A DNA stretch of 48,849 nt from an uncultured Pseudokineococcus sp. (GTDB taxonomy: Bacteria > Actinomycetota > Actinomycetes > Actinomycetales > Quadrisphaeraceae), in the NCBI RefSeq assembly GCF_947495735.1, contig NZ_CANMAA010000020.1:1-48849 (forward strand), written 5' to 3'. Of the stretch, positions 1 through 8,123 are shown in pieces. The notes under the pieces are model-generated. The model was not told where the DNA came from, did no database searches, and was given only the letters and a program-made list of their open reading frames with translations. The position numbers and the translations under genes were made by a program. Position 1 is the first letter of the stretch. The number at the start of each line of letters is the position of its first letter.

Positions 1-90
1 CTCCTGGGCGGCGGCCTCCTGGGCGGCGGCCTCCTGGGCGGCGGCCTCCTGGGCGGCGGCCTCCTGGGCGGCGGCCTGCTCGGCGGCGGC
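1..90 (-). repeat. 15-bp coding tandem repeat (AAAQE units)
   Basis: The 15-bp unit CTCCTGGGCGGCGGC is repeated exactly five times (1-75), then once in degenerate form (76-90), and starts at the window edge, so more copies probably lie outside. Read on the minus strand in the frame of the LysM gene, each unit encodes Ala-Ala-Ala-Gln-Glu. It is therefore a repetitive, probably helical or stalk-like protein tail, not a non-coding array. Confidence 0.9.
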
Positions 91-1041
91 CTGGGTGGGC
101 TCCTGCGGGGTGTCGGCGCTGGGCACGGTGACCTGCCACCCGGGCTGGATGAGGTCCGGGTCGGTCAGCTGCTGCCCGTCGGGCTGCACGGTGGAGGTGG
201 TCGCTGCGGCGATCTCGTCGTAGCGCTGTCCGTCCCCCAGGTCCTGCTCGGCGATGTCCCACAGGGTGTCGCCCGGCTCGACGACGCGGGTCTCGGTGCT
301 CTGGTCGTCGACGGCGGCCGCGGGGGGTGCGGGCAGCGTGAGGGTCCATCCCGGGCGCAGCGTGTGGTCGGTGCCCAGTGACGTGCCGTCGGTCTGGACG
401 ACGTCGTAGTTGAGGGTGGCGATCTCGCGCCACCGCTCCCCCGTGCCGAGGTGCTCGGCCGCGAGGTCCCAGAGGTTGTCGCCGGGGGCGACCTGCACGG
501 TCGGCGTCTCGGGGGTGGGCTGCGCGGCCGTGGCCATGCCGACGCGGCCGTCGTCGCCGGCGACGGCGTCCTGGGCGGTGGCCGGGGCCTGCTCGGCGGT
601 GGCGGGCGACTGCTCGGTGAGGACCTGCACGGCCGCGGTCGGCGCGCTGGTCGGCCCGGTGGTGGCGGCAGCGGTGGTCGCGGAGGCGCTGGGCACGACG
701 ACGCCAGCGGCGATGACGGCCAGCAGCACGCCGGCTGCTCGCTGCTGGGGGGCCAGGCCGGGCAGCCGGGGCGCGGGCATACGGCGGATCTGCGCGGGGA
801 TCTCGGCGACGACGGCGACGGCGAAGCTGGCCCACCCGGCCCAGCCGAGCAGCGCGACGGCGGACAGGAACAGGCGCCCGGTCGGGTCGGGCCGGGTGAG
901 GTCGTCGAGGGTGGGCAGCGGGTCCGGCAGCGGGTTGCCGGCGGCGACGAGCAGCACGTAGGGCACGCCGACGAGCAGGGCGATGAGCAGGACCGCCGCG
1001 GCGAGCGCCTTGACGACCGCGGTGGCGCGGTGGGTGGTCAT
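1..1041 (-). CDS. LysM-repeat membrane protein, partial at left edge
   Basis: I translated this minus-strand frame by hand from the ATG at 1041; it is still open at the window edge. An N-terminal hydrophobic segment (about residues 8-33) and a second one near residues 55-80 suggest membrane anchoring. Two LysM-like modules follow: one begins VQVAPGDNLWDLAAEHLG, the second VVEPGDTLWDIAEQDLGDG. LysM binds peptidoglycan N-acetylglucosamine. A tail of AAAQE repeats follows. The ATG overlaps the stop of the upstream TadG-like gene by four bases, so it is probably the last visible gene of the Tad pilus operon. I infer that it ties the pilus machine to the cell wall. No catalytic motif is seen. Confidence 0.82.
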   Translation of the reverse strand, partial: MTTHRATAVVKALAAAVLLIALLVGVPYVLLVAAGNPLPDPLPTLDDLTRPDPTGRLFLSAVALLGWAGWASFAVAVVAEIPAQIRRMPAPRLPGLAPQQRAAGVLLAVIAAGVVVPSASATTAAATTGPTSAPTAAVQVLTEQSPATAEQAPATAQDAVAGDDGRVGMATAAQPTPETPTVQVAPGDNLWDLAAEHLGTGERWREIATLNYDVVQTDGTSLGTDHTLRPGWTLTLPAPPAAAVDDQSTETRVVEPGDTLWDIAEQDLGDGQRYDEIAAATTSTVQPDGQQLTDPDLIQPGWQVTVPSADTPQEPTQAAAEQAAAQEAAAQEAAAQEAAAQEAAAQE

Positions 1042-1490
1042 GGGCGCTCCTCGGTGATGCCTCGGGCGGTGCGTGCGGTGGCGGTGGCGGTCAGCTCGGT
1101 GCAGGCGACGCGGGCGAGCATCACGGGGCACCAGGTGGTGCTGGTGGTGACCCGGACGCTGGCGCCGGTACCGGTCGCCTGGCCGCTGACGCCGGCGGCC
1201 TGCAGGTAGGCCCGTGCTGCCCGGGCGCCGGTGGCGGTGTCGAGCTGGGCGCGGCTGCCGACGACGAGGTCGCCGGCATCCATGGCCTGGGCGGCGGCGC
1301 GGGCAGCCTCCTGGGCGGCGGAGTCGACCCGCTTGATAGTGCTGATGCGGTCGGAGGTGTCGGCCAGGAAGCCGAGGCCGGCGAGCAGGGCCGCTCCGAC
1401 GATGAGCACCAGCATCGCGGCGGATGCGCCGCGCTGGCGGTCGGCGTCCAGGCGGGCGCGGAGCCAGCGGGCTGCGCGGGTAGTGGTCAT
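1038..1490 (-). CDS. TadE/TadG-like pseudopilin
   Basis: 150 residues from the ATG at 1490, which overlaps the upstream stop by four bases. Near the N-terminus a basic stretch (ARWLRARLDADRQRGAS) is followed by one long hydrophobic helix (about residues 22-45) and then an Ala-rich helix with the AAQEAARAAAQ pattern typical of actinobacterial TadE/TadG-like proteins. The rest is small-residue rich and has two Cys (TWCPVMLARVAC) that could form a disulphide outside the membrane. It is the third of three related pseudopilins in a row. By analogy with Tad systems, such proteins initiate or stabilise Flp pilus assembly. The family call rests on layout and position, not on a diagnostic motif. Confidence 0.72.
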   Translation of the reverse strand: MTTTRAARWLRARLDADRQRGASAAMLVLIVGAALLAGLGFLADTSDRISTIKRVDSAAQEAARAAAQAMDAGDLVVGSRAQLDTATGARAARAYLQAAGVSGQATGTGASVRVTTSTTWCPVMLARVACTELTATATARTARGITEERP

Positions 1491-1957
1491 CGGCCTCGCT
1501 CCCGGTAGGTGTCCAGCGGGCTGGTGGCCTCGGCCTGGCGGGTGGTAGTGCCGGGGACACCGGGGACCGACAGGTCGGACAGGGCAACCGTGCAGGTGAC
1601 GGTCACGGTGACGGTGGCGGGCGTGCCGATGGGGACGGCGTACCCGCTGGTGTCGACGTCGACGTCCACGGCGGCGCAGTCGAGGTCCTGCTGGGTGAGG
1701 CGGGCCCGGGCCTCGTCGCCGGCGGCGGCGCGGGCCTGGGGCGCCGTGCGCGCCAGCGAGGCGGTGCGGGCGGCGGAGGAGGCGGCCTGCTCGACGGCGG
1801 CCTCGGCGAGCACGGCGCGGCCGATGATGAAGACGGCGCCGACCATGACCAGCAGCAGCGGCGTCAGGATCAGCGCCTGGAGGCTGTTGGCGCCTCGGTC
1901 GCGGGTGCTGGTGACCAGGCGCAGGCGGGCGCGCACGCGGCGCTGGGCGTGGCTCAC
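1487..1957 (-). CDS. TadE-like pseudopilin
   Basis: 156 residues from a GTG at 1957 (a GTGA overlap with the upstream stop), which I prefer to longer upstream reading because of translational coupling. The N-terminus is Arg-rich, then DRGANSLQALILTPLLLVMV begins a single hydrophobic helix, followed by AVEQAASSAARTASLAR, the usual TadE helix. The residue five places after the Gly is Gln rather than the Glu of true pilins, so processing by the prepilin peptidase is uncertain. The C-terminal part is rich in Val/Thr beta-strand patterns with one Cys pair (LDCAAV, VTCTVAL). It belongs to the same Tad operon as its two neighbours. Confidence 0.75.
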   Translation of the reverse strand: MSHAQRRVRARLRLVTSTRDRGANSLQALILTPLLLVMVGAVFIIGRAVLAEAAVEQAASSAARTASLARTAPQARAAAGDEARARLTQQDLDCAAVDVDVDTSGYAVPIGTPATVTVTVTCTVALSDLSVPGVPGTTTRQAEATSPLDTYRERGR

Positions 1958-2406
1958 GACGCACCGACGAAGCGCTCGACGGGGCCGGTGGCGGTGCTGG
2001 CCACGGGCAGCGTCGGCAGCAGCGGCAGCAGCTGCGGGGTGCTGCCGCTGACGGTGACCGACGCGGTCGCTGCGCTGCGCTGGACGTCGACGGTGATGCC
2101 CCGCAGTCGCTGGTCCAGGCCGGTCCGGGACATGAAGTCGGTGGCGGCGGCGCGTCCGGCGTCGCTGGTGGCGCCCTCGACGCGGGCGGCCTGCAGTCCC
2201 TCGCTGGCGGCGTTGGAGGCAACCAGCCGGGCCTGCCACCAGAAGGTCACCTGGGCGGTGGCCAGCACGATCGCCAGGACCAGGACGATGATCGGCAGCG
2301 CGTCGATGGAGGCGCTGCCGCGGTCGCCGCGCAGAACGTGGCGACCGCGACGCAGAGCCTGGAGAAGGCCGCCGTGGTGGTGATGGTGCGGCTGGTCGGT
2401 ACGCAC
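1954..2406 (-). CDS. TadE-like pseudopilin
   Basis: 150 residues from the ATG at 2406. After a basic leader containing a run of five His (residues 7-11), GDRGSASIDALPIIVLVLAI starts the hydrophobic helix. The TadE-type segment ARLVASNAASEGLQAARVEG follows. Asp replaces the canonical Glu at +5 after the Gly of a possible processing site. No Cys is seen in the body. The stop overlaps the next TadE-like gene by four bases, so the three minor subunits are co-translated. The His cluster might bind metal or simply be low complexity; nothing else in the sequence decides this. Confidence 0.75.
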   Translation of the reverse strand: MRTDQPHHHHHGGLLQALRRGRHVLRGDRGSASIDALPIIVLVLAIVLATAQVTFWWQARLVASNAASEGLQAARVEGATSDAGRAAATDFMSRTGLDQRLRGITVDVQRSAATASVTVSGSTPQLLPLLPTLPVASTATGPVERFVGAS

Positions 2407-2478
2407 GACGGCATCCTCCGGGTCTGGCTCGTGGGTGGGGTTCGCTGTCGCTGCAGGTGGTCCCGCAGTGCGGTCGGC

Positions 2479-2712
2479 TCAGGTCAGCCGGCCGATCTCC
2501 TCGCCGTAGCGCGCGAAGAGGAACGCGGCGACGAGGGCGGCGACGATCAGGACTCCGCCGAGGATGATGATCATCTCGATGCCTTGGATGCCGGCGTCGC
2601 GGCCACCGCGGTGCAGACGCTCGCGGACGCTGCGGGCCCGGGTGCCGGTCAGCAGGACGAAGGCGGTCAGCGCGGTGGTCACCGCGGCGGTCATGCGCAT
2701 GGTCAGGGCCAT
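2479..2712 (-). CDS. flp: Flp-type major pilin
   Basis: 77 residues from the ATG at 2712, chosen over a longer reading because AAGGAG lies seven bases upstream. The sequence AGIQGIEMIIILGGVLIVAA fits the Flp prepilin pattern: cleavage after Gly41, Glu at +5, then a continuous hydrophobic helix. The usual Tyr at +6 is Met. The mature pilin would be only about 36 residues. The leader is unusually long (41 residues) and itself holds a hydrophobic stretch (about 8-24). The gene sits between tadC and the TadE-like genes, and a match to the shared transfer-type promoter motif lies upstream at 2784-2814. A matching prepilin peptidase is encoded at 40646-41395. The pilus probably serves attachment or mating contact. 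Confidence 0.8.
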   Translation of the reverse strand: MALTMRMTAAVTTALTAFVLLTGTRARSVRERLHRGGRDAGIQGIEMIIILGGVLIVAALVAAFLFARYGEEIGRLT

Positions 2713-2783
2713 GGGGTTCTCCTTGGTGATGGGGCCTGGTGTTGCCGGTCGGTGCGGTCGGTGTGCGCAGGGCCACTCGTAGG

Positions 2784-2814
2784 GGGTAGGCCCTCGGGGG
2801 CGCCCTGTTGTGAC
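2784..2814 (-). promoter_or_regulatory. Copy 4 (looser) of the transfer-regulon promoter motif, upstream of flp
   Basis: On the minus strand GTCACAACAG (2805-2814) is followed after 14 bases by CCTACCC (2784-2790); the stretch CGAGGGCCTACC is nearly identical to the copy at 34869-34898. The exact copies at 12131, 30988 and 34869 have a 13-base gap and GTCACATCTG. It lies 71 bases upstream of the flp ATG in the only sizeable gap of the Tad operon, which fits a separate promoter for the abundant pilin. Confidence 0.55.
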
Positions 2815-2836
2815 AGCGGACATCGCAGGGGCCTCC

Positions 2837-3733
2837 TCAGACGCTCAGCAGCGCGGGCAGCAGCAGCATCACGATGTAAGGGAACAGCAGGACGGTGTTG
2901 GGGATGACGGTGCGGGCGGTGGCCGCCCCAGCGCGGCCGTGCTCGGCGGTGAGCATCGCCAGGCGCAGCGAGCGGGCGCGGGCGCGCAAGGAGTCGTAGA
3001 CCGCAGCGCTGTCCTCACCGGCGAGCCGCATGATGTCGGCGACGTCGGCCAGCTCGGGGACGCCGAGCTCCTCGCTGAGGCTCGCCAGGCCCTTCCACGG
3101 GGTCTGGCCGGCGAGGCGGGCGCGCAGCAGCTCTTCGCGGATGCGGCGGAACGGTGCGGCTTGGGCGACCTGGGCGGCCGCGGTCATCGACCCGGTGACG
3201 GAGTTACCGCCGACGCGCTCGAGGGCCACGAGCTCGAGGTAGGCGCCGACGGCCCGGGAGAAGTCCTCGCGGCTGGCGGCGGCCTGCTGCCGGGCGAGGA
3301 TGTCGGGAGCCATGAACAGTGCGACGGCCAGGAACACCCCGAAGACGGCCGGCAGGGCGAAGGCCGCCGACCCGGAGATGACGGTGGTGGCGATGCCGAG
3401 AAGGGCTGGTGTCACCAGCCCGAAGATGCCGAGCAGGATCTTCTGCCCGTAGAAGGCGTGCAGCGGCACCTGCAGCAGCGCGAGGTCACGCACGGGTACC
3501 TGCAGCCAGGTAGGGCCGGTGCCGATCCGGCGGTGCAGCAGGCCTCCCAGTCGGGACTGGATGCCTCCACCGGAGAGGTCGGCCCCGGTCGTGGTGCCGG
3601 CTCCGGTCGGGCGTAGCCGGCTCATCGCGTCGGTGAGGTCGGCCTGACGGGGGACGGCGACCTCGCGCACGAGGAGGAAGAGGCCGAACGCGGCCACGGC
3701 ACCGGCCAGCAGCGCGAGCTGGGCGGCGCTCAC
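2837..3733 (-). CDS. tadC: TadC, type II/IV secretion F-domain membrane protein
   Basis: 298 residues from a GTG at 3733 that overlaps the tadB stop (GTGA). The N-terminal helix (about 7-27) is followed by a cytoplasmic loop, a hydrophobic hairpin (LLGIFGLVTPALLGIATTVI and FALPAVFGVFLAVALFMA), then a soluble helical T2SSF domain containing GAYLELVALERVGG, FRRIREELLRARLAG and LGVPELADVADIMRLAGEDS. A last hydrophobic helix ends the protein. This is the standard TadC/GspF layout. With TadB it forms the inner-membrane platform on which the TadA motor acts. A 124-base gap separates it from flp. Confidence 0.88.
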   Translation of the reverse strand: MSAAQLALLAGAVAAFGLFLLVREVAVPRQADLTDAMSRLRPTGAGTTTGADLSGGGIQSRLGGLLHRRIGTGPTWLQVPVRDLALLQVPLHAFYGQKILLGIFGLVTPALLGIATTVISGSAAFALPAVFGVFLAVALFMAPDILARQQAAASREDFSRAVGAYLELVALERVGGNSVTGSMTAAAQVAQAAPFRRIREELLRARLAGQTPWKGLASLSEELGVPELADVADIMRLAGEDSAAVYDSLRARARSLRLAMLTAEHGRAGAATARTVIPNTVLLFPYIVMLLLPALLSV

Positions 3734-4644
3734 GCGGAGGTCCGCTGGCGTGCGCCGGGGGCGGGCAGAAACCGCGGTGCGGGCTTGCCGACCGCCAGGG
3801 AGCGCACCCACACGAGCGCGCCGATGTAGACCGTCAGCAGGACGGCCAGCACCAGCTGGCCGAGCCCGCTGGAGTAGGTCTCGGTGAACGCCGGCCAGAA
3901 CAGGAACGCGAGGACGAAGACCGTCAGCGTCCCGATCGTCATGAAGCGGGTCGTCTGGCGGGGTGTCTGGAGCCCGGCCTCGATCTTGCGGCGCAGGTTG
4001 ACCTCCTCGGCGGTGGTCTCTGCGAGGTCCTTCAGCGCTTCGGACAGCCCGCCTCCTCGGCGCTGGCTGTTCAGCTGCAGGCTCGCGACGACGAGGTCGC
4101 CGGTGGCGTCGTCGAGGTCGTCGGCGAAGGCCAGCAGCGCCGGGCGCAGCCGCCAGCCGGCGTTCATCCGGGACACCAGCAGCTGCACCTGCGGCTTGAT
4201 CGCGGCGGGAACCGACCGCAGGCTCGCGCGCAAGGTGGCTTCCAGGCTGCCTCCGGTGGCCAGGACGCCGACCAGGGTGCGGGTCCACGACTCCAGCGCG
4301 TCGAGCTTGTCGACGTCGGTGGCGCCTGCCGGCGGGCGCAGGAGCGTAGGCAGGCCCACCACGGCCGCCGGCAGAACCACCACGGCCAGCACCCACCCGC
4401 TGAACAGCCACCCGAGGACGCCGGCGGCCAGGCCGGCGACCAGGAGTCGCTGGTGGGTGCGCCGGGCCCGTGTCGGCAGGTGCGTGCCCAGGACGGCGGC
4501 CAGCGGCCGCGGCAGCGTGAAGGTGGACCGGCGGCGCCGGGTGGGGGCGCTGGGTCGCTCGGCGCGGGGCAGGAGCTCGCGGGCGAGCACGACGAGCCCG
4601 CCGACGGCGACCAGGACCCCCACGACGGTCAGCAGCTCACGCAT
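3730..4644 (-). CDS. tadB: TadB, type II/IV secretion F-domain membrane protein
   Basis: 304 residues from the ATG at 4644, which shares one base with the tadA stop (TGATG); an upstream ATG in the same frame lies inside tadA and is not needed. An N-terminal helix (MRELLTVVGVLVAVGGLVVL), a second hydrophobic pair around residues 70-110, a T2SSF domain with LESWTRTLVGVLATGGSLEA and LNSQRRGGGLSEALKDLAET, and two C-terminal helices give the TadB topology. It is the partner of TadC in the pilus assembly platform. Overlapping starts tie tadA, tadB and tadC into one translation unit. Confidence 0.88.
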   Translation of the reverse strand: MRELLTVVGVLVAVGGLVVLARELLPRAERPSAPTRRRRSTFTLPRPLAAVLGTHLPTRARRTHQRLLVAGLAAGVLGWLFSGWVLAVVVLPAAVVGLPTLLRPPAGATDVDKLDALESWTRTLVGVLATGGSLEATLRASLRSVPAAIKPQVQLLVSRMNAGWRLRPALLAFADDLDDATGDLVVASLQLNSQRRGGGLSEALKDLAETTAEEVNLRRKIEAGLQTPRQTTRFMTIGTLTVFVLAFLFWPAFTETYSSGLGQLVLAVLLTVYIGALVWVRSLAVGKPAPRFLPAPGARQRTSA

Positions 4645-6248
4645 CACAGCTCCCTGGCGCGGCGCAGGCCGGCGGGAAGCTCGGGCCACGTCGACAGGCG
4701 TCGCTCGAAGGCGGTCGGGTCCCAGCCGACGTCCTCGAGGTCCTCGACGAAGCTCGGCGCGTCCTCAGGGACCGCGCGGCCGTCCGGACCGGGCACGAAC
4801 AGGGCCGTCGGCGCGCCCTGCAGGACCGTGACGTCGCCGTAGGACGGCTCGATGACCTCGCGCACGAAGCGGTGGCGCCGACCGGTGGTCCGGTCGCGGC
4901 GGGTGCCGATGTGCACGACGAGGTCGATGTTGCCGTTGACCATGCGGTAGGCGGGCAGGTGGCCGATGCCCTTGAGCATCAGCAGGGTCGCCAGCCGCTC
5001 GACGGCGTCCGCGGCGCTGCGGGCGTGCAGGGTCGTCATCACGCCGGCGCCAGCCTGGGCGCCCTTGATCAGCGCCAGCAGCTCGTCCTCGCGCAGCTCG
5101 CCGACGACCAGCCGCTCGGAGTTCGAGCGCAGCGTCTTGGGGAACAGGTCGTCGAGGGTGATCTGACCGGCCGAGCGTCCGTTCGGGCCGACCTCGCCGC
5201 TACCGGGCCGCTCGGCCAGGGTCACCGGCCTGCGCTCGCGCCCCGGCAGCTGGTCGAGGTAGAGCTCGTACTGCGACTCCAGGGTGATGAGCGACTCCTC
5301 CGCGGGGATCTTGGCGGCCAGGGCGCGCAGGAGCGTCGTCTTGCCCGCGCCCATGTCCCCGCAGATGACGACGCTCTTGCGCGCCACGATCGCGGCGCCG
5401 AGGAAGTTGGCGAGGGTGAGCTCGAGCATCCCGGCCTCGACGAGCTGCTCGAGGGTGATGTTCTTCAGCCGGTCGATGCGCAGCTTCAGGACCGGCACCT
5501 GGGAGACGTTGACGAACCCCTGGACGCGCACCCGCCCGGGCAGCGCCTGCTCCAGCCAGGGCTGCGCGGGCGTGAAGCCGGGGTTGTCGTACTGGCTGGC
5601 CAGGAACTGCACGTCCGCGGTCAGCGCCTCGTCGTTGTCGGCGATCGGCGGGTGCTTCACGCGGCGGCCGTCGGCGTGCAGCGTCAGCACGTGGTCGTGG
5701 CCGACGATCTCGACGTCCTCGATGGTGACGTCGTCGACAAGCGGCTGCAGCCGTCCGAGCCCGAACACGCCGTCGAAGACGGCCTTGGCGGTGGCCAGGT
5801 CCTGCTCGGGCGACGGGACGAGACCGCCCTCGGAGGCCTGTGCCTCCGCGTGCTCGCGCAGCAGGTCGCGGATGAGGGACCGGCCGAGCTCGCGGCGGGT
5901 GTCCTCCGGGACGGACCCGCCGCGAGCGCTGATCTGCGAGGAGAGCCGCTCGGAGGTCAGCTCGCGGATCCGGCGCACGTGGTCCCAGTCGACGCCCGCG
6001 GTCGGGGTCGTGGTGGGCAGCGGCGCCGACGGGACCTGCGTGGCCGGCGTGCGGTCGCGGTGGGCGACCGGGGGCGTGCGAGGGGTCGGCGGCACCTGGG
6101 TCGGAGCCGCACCGTCGAGGGCGCCGGGGCGCACTGTCGAGGTGGTGCGTCCTCGGCCGGCGCCGGACAGCAGCGGCAGGGACCTGATGTCCCGCTCGGC
6201 CGGTCCGTCGTGCCCGCCGGGAGGGGCGGTGGGGCGCTGGGTGCTCAC
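4644..6248 (-). CDS. tadA: TadA/CpaF-type secretion ATPase
   Basis: 534 residues from a GTG at 6248 that overlaps the tadZ stop (GTGA). The first ~85 residues are Pro/Thr-rich and probably disordered. The family N-terminal domain follows (LQPLVDDVTIEDVEIVG, about 168-183), then Walker A GDMGAGKT (297-304), the LVVGELREDE box that serves as Walker B, and the His box TTLHARSAADAVERLA. These are the hallmarks of hexameric VirB11/PilT-class ATPases that power Tad pilus assembly at the cytoplasmic face of TadB/TadC. All catalytic motifs look intact. Confidence 0.93.
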   Translation of the reverse strand: MSTQRPTAPPGGHDGPAERDIRSLPLLSGAGRGRTTSTVRPGALDGAAPTQVPPTPRTPPVAHRDRTPATQVPSAPLPTTTPTAGVDWDHVRRIRELTSERLSSQISARGGSVPEDTRRELGRSLIRDLLREHAEAQASEGGLVPSPEQDLATAKAVFDGVFGLGRLQPLVDDVTIEDVEIVGHDHVLTLHADGRRVKHPPIADNDEALTADVQFLASQYDNPGFTPAQPWLEQALPGRVRVQGFVNVSQVPVLKLRIDRLKNITLEQLVEAGMLELTLANFLGAAIVARKSVVICGDMGAGKTTLLRALAAKIPAEESLITLESQYELYLDQLPGRERRPVTLAERPGSGEVGPNGRSAGQITLDDLFPKTLRSNSERLVVGELREDELLALIKGAQAGAGVMTTLHARSAADAVERLATLLMLKGIGHLPAYRMVNGNIDLVVHIGTRRDRTTGRRHRFVREVIEPSYGDVTVLQGAPTALFVPGPDGRAVPEDAPSFVEDLEDVGWDPTAFERRLSTWPELPAGLRRAREL

Positions 6249-7114
6249 GGGGTCTCCTGCACGGGGATGGTGGGGGCTTGGCCGGCGTCGGGTCGCAGGC
6301 GCTCCTGCCGGCGGCGGGCCAGGTCCTGCAGCGAGGCGCCCAGGGTGTTGATGGCGCGCACGTAGCCCGACTGCTGGTGACGGCGCCGGGCTGCAAAGCC
6401 GTGGCCGTAGACGCCGGCCTCCAGGGGCGCCCACGGCAGCGGCTGCAGAACGTGCGCGCCGGTGACTCCTCGCGTGATCTCCCGCACGGTGTAGGGACTC
6501 TCGCCGGCGGGGTGCTCGCCCCGGCCCTCCCCCACCGGCAGGACCGCCAGCGCGTCCGAGCCCGCGCCGTTGGTCTGCAGGTCGTCCACCAGGCGCCCGT
6601 GCCGGGCGTCCAGCGCGGTCAGGTCCGGCAGCCGGGTCCCGGTCAGCAGCACCACCGCGTCAGCGGCCCGCAGCAGCGGGACGGGCCCGTAGGCGGCGCC
6701 GAGCCGGCCGACGTCGACGATCGCGTCGACGCCGGCGCGCTCGAGGCCCAGCAGCACGGTGGTCAGCTCGGCCCAGATGCCGGGCAGCGCCTCGGCGTGG
6801 CCGAGGTCGGACAGGCCCAGCCCCTGGGCGGGGTCGGACAGACCCGGCACCAGGTGCCGGTCGGGGCCCAGCGTGAGGGTGTTGTCCCACAGGTCCTGCA
6901 CGGTCAGCGGTGCGGAGCGGCGGGCGAGCCCGAGCTGCACCAGCCCGCGGTCGTGCGGGAGCGAGGCGCGCAGGTAGCCGGCCATGACGGCGCTGGTGCC
7001 CGAGACGTCGGCCTCCACCAGCACGGCCGGTCGGTGCCACAGCATCGTCAGCGCCACCGCGGTGGTGCTGACACCCGGGGCGCCCTTGGCGGACGCCAGC
7101 GCGACGATCGCCAT
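6245..7114 (-). CDS. tadZ: TadZ/CpaE-like MinD-family ATPase with altered P-loop
   Basis: 289 residues from the ATG at 7114, one base shared with the upstream stop (TGATG). The N-terminus IVALASAKGAPGVSTTAVAL aligns with the ParA/MinD deviant Walker A (KGGVGKTT), but the P-loop Lys is Val15 and the second Gly is Ala, while the signature Lys10 remains. VEADVSG matches the A' motif and AIVDVGRLG matches Walker B. TadZ proteins localise the Tad machine to a cell pole; in several known members the Walker A is atypical. Position directly before tadA supports the assignment. I infer weak or no ATP hydrolysis. Confidence 0.82.
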   Translation of the reverse strand: MAIVALASAKGAPGVSTTAVALTMLWHRPAVLVEADVSGTSAVMAGYLRASLPHDRGLVQLGLARRSAPLTVQDLWDNTLTLGPDRHLVPGLSDPAQGLGLSDLGHAEALPGIWAELTTVLLGLERAGVDAIVDVGRLGAAYGPVPLLRAADAVVLLTGTRLPDLTALDARHGRLVDDLQTNGAGSDALAVLPVGEGRGEHPAGESPYTVREITRGVTGAHVLQPLPWAPLEAGVYGHGFAARRRHQQSGYVRAINTLGASLQDLARRRQERLRPDAGQAPTIPVQETP

Positions 7115-7992
7115 CAGCCCTGGCCCTGCGGGGTCGCGGGCGCAGCTGCCTCGAGGGCCGCCTCGGGAGCGGTGGGGGTCTGGGCCTCCGCCGCGGGGGC
7201 GGTGCTCCCCTGCTCGGTCTCCTCGGCGGCGCCCTCGTCGGTGGCGGTCTCGTCGTCGGCAGTCGCCGGTTGGTCGGCCGCGACGTCCTCGGCGGCGCCC
7301 TGGCCGGGGGCGGTGTCCGCGGGCAGCAGCACCAGGGCCAGCCGGCCGGCGGCTGCCCGGGCCGCCAGCGGCGCGGCGGGGCCGGCCTCGAGGGCGACGT
7401 TGACGACGGTCTGGTTGGTGTCGATCACGGTGCTGGTCGACAGGACCTGCGCCTGCGTCGACAGCGGCGCGCCCTCGAGGGTCTCCCCCGCCGCGGGCGT
7501 CTCCACCAGCAGGACCTGCCGGCCGGGCGCCAGCGGCTCGCTGGGCATCTGCGCGGGGGTCAGGACGACGCCGACGGTGGACGCCTGCGCGGGGGTCGTG
7601 GGCTCGGGGGCCACCGCGGCGCTGGTCAGCAGGGAGCCCGGCAGCAGTTCGACCGTGGCGTACTGGCCGACGAGATCGGTGATCTGGTCACCGGGGACGG
7701 TCTGCACGGTGGGGTCGAGCGAGATCGAGGCGGTGCCGAGGTCGTCGACGGTGAGCTGGTCGCCGGCGACGACGGCGGAGGTGACGACGACGACCGGCAC
7801 AGTTTCGGAGGTCGAGGTCACCAGGTAGGAGGCGCCCAGCGCCCCGGCCGCGGTGAGGGCGACGCCGATGCCGATGAGGGCCGGCCGCCGGCGGGCCCGG
7901 GCGGGGCTGCCCACGGGCGCGGCCGGCGAGGTGGTCGGCGTGCCCGGGGTGGTCTTGGTGGTGGGGGCTGCGGGTGTGGTCCTGGTGGCCAT
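7114..7992 (-). CDS. SAF-domain protein, CpaB/RcpC-like
   Basis: 292 residues if it starts at the ATG at 7992 (AGAGGA five bases upstream). A longer form from 8112 would run through the palindrome upstream of the ArsR-like gene and I consider it unlikely. A Thr/Pro-rich N-terminus is followed by a membrane helix (LIGIGVALTAAGALGASYLV), then a SAF domain (VVVVTSAVVAGDQLTVDDLG), a CpaB-like region (LLPGSLLTSAAV, LAPGRQVLLVETPAAGE) and a long acidic Ala/Thr/Glu tail. In Tad systems CpaB-type proteins work on the outer side of the membrane. It is the first gene of the minus-strand Tad operon. Confidence 0.75.
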   Translation of the reverse strand: MATRTTPAAPTTKTTPGTPTTSPAAPVGSPARARRRPALIGIGVALTAAGALGASYLVTSTSETVPVVVVTSAVVAGDQLTVDDLGTASISLDPTVQTVPGDQITDLVGQYATVELLPGSLLTSAAVAPEPTTPAQASTVGVVLTPAQMPSEPLAPGRQVLLVETPAAGETLEGAPLSTQAQVLSTSTVIDTNQTVVNVALEAGPAAPLAARAAAGRLALVLLPADTAPGQGAAEDVAADQPATADDETATDEGAAEETEQGSTAPAAEAQTPTAPEAALEAAAPATPQGQG

Positions 7993-8083
7993 GCGGTCCT
8001 CTGCTCGTCGGCTGCCTCGAGGTGGCAGCAGGTGGCGGGACCAGGTCCCGTTCTGGGTGGGTTCGCAGTGGTCGGCAGGCGCC

Positions 8084-8117
8084 ACCGTACCCCAATGGTC
8101 TGTCTTAGACATACAAT
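8084..8117. promoter_or_regulatory. Divergent promoter and palindromic operator between the tad operon and the ArsR-like gene
   Basis: TGTCTTAGACA (8101-8111) is a perfect palindrome with 5-bp arms. Immediately after it TACAAT (8112-8117) makes a good -10 on the plus strand, six bases before the ATG at 8124, so the ArsR-like mRNA is probably leaderless. On the minus strand TACGGT (8084-8089) could be the -10 of the Tad operon. A repressor on the palindrome could block both promoters; this is inference. Confidence 0.6.
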
Positions 8118-8123
8118 TTGCGG

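Noticed and set aside
1-90. CRISPR-like or minisatellite array at the left edge
   Set aside because: There are no unique spacers and the 15-bp unit is in frame with the LysM gene, giving AAAQE repeats.
4872-6365. A 497-codon plus-strand frame over tadA
   Set aside because: No start signal or motif; tadA on the other strand has complete ATPase motifs and overlaps its neighbours as expected in an operon.
8118-8123. TTG start two codons upstream for the ArsR-like gene
   Set aside because: It directly abuts the -10-like TACAAT; the ATG at 8124 is at the right distance for a leaderless transcript.
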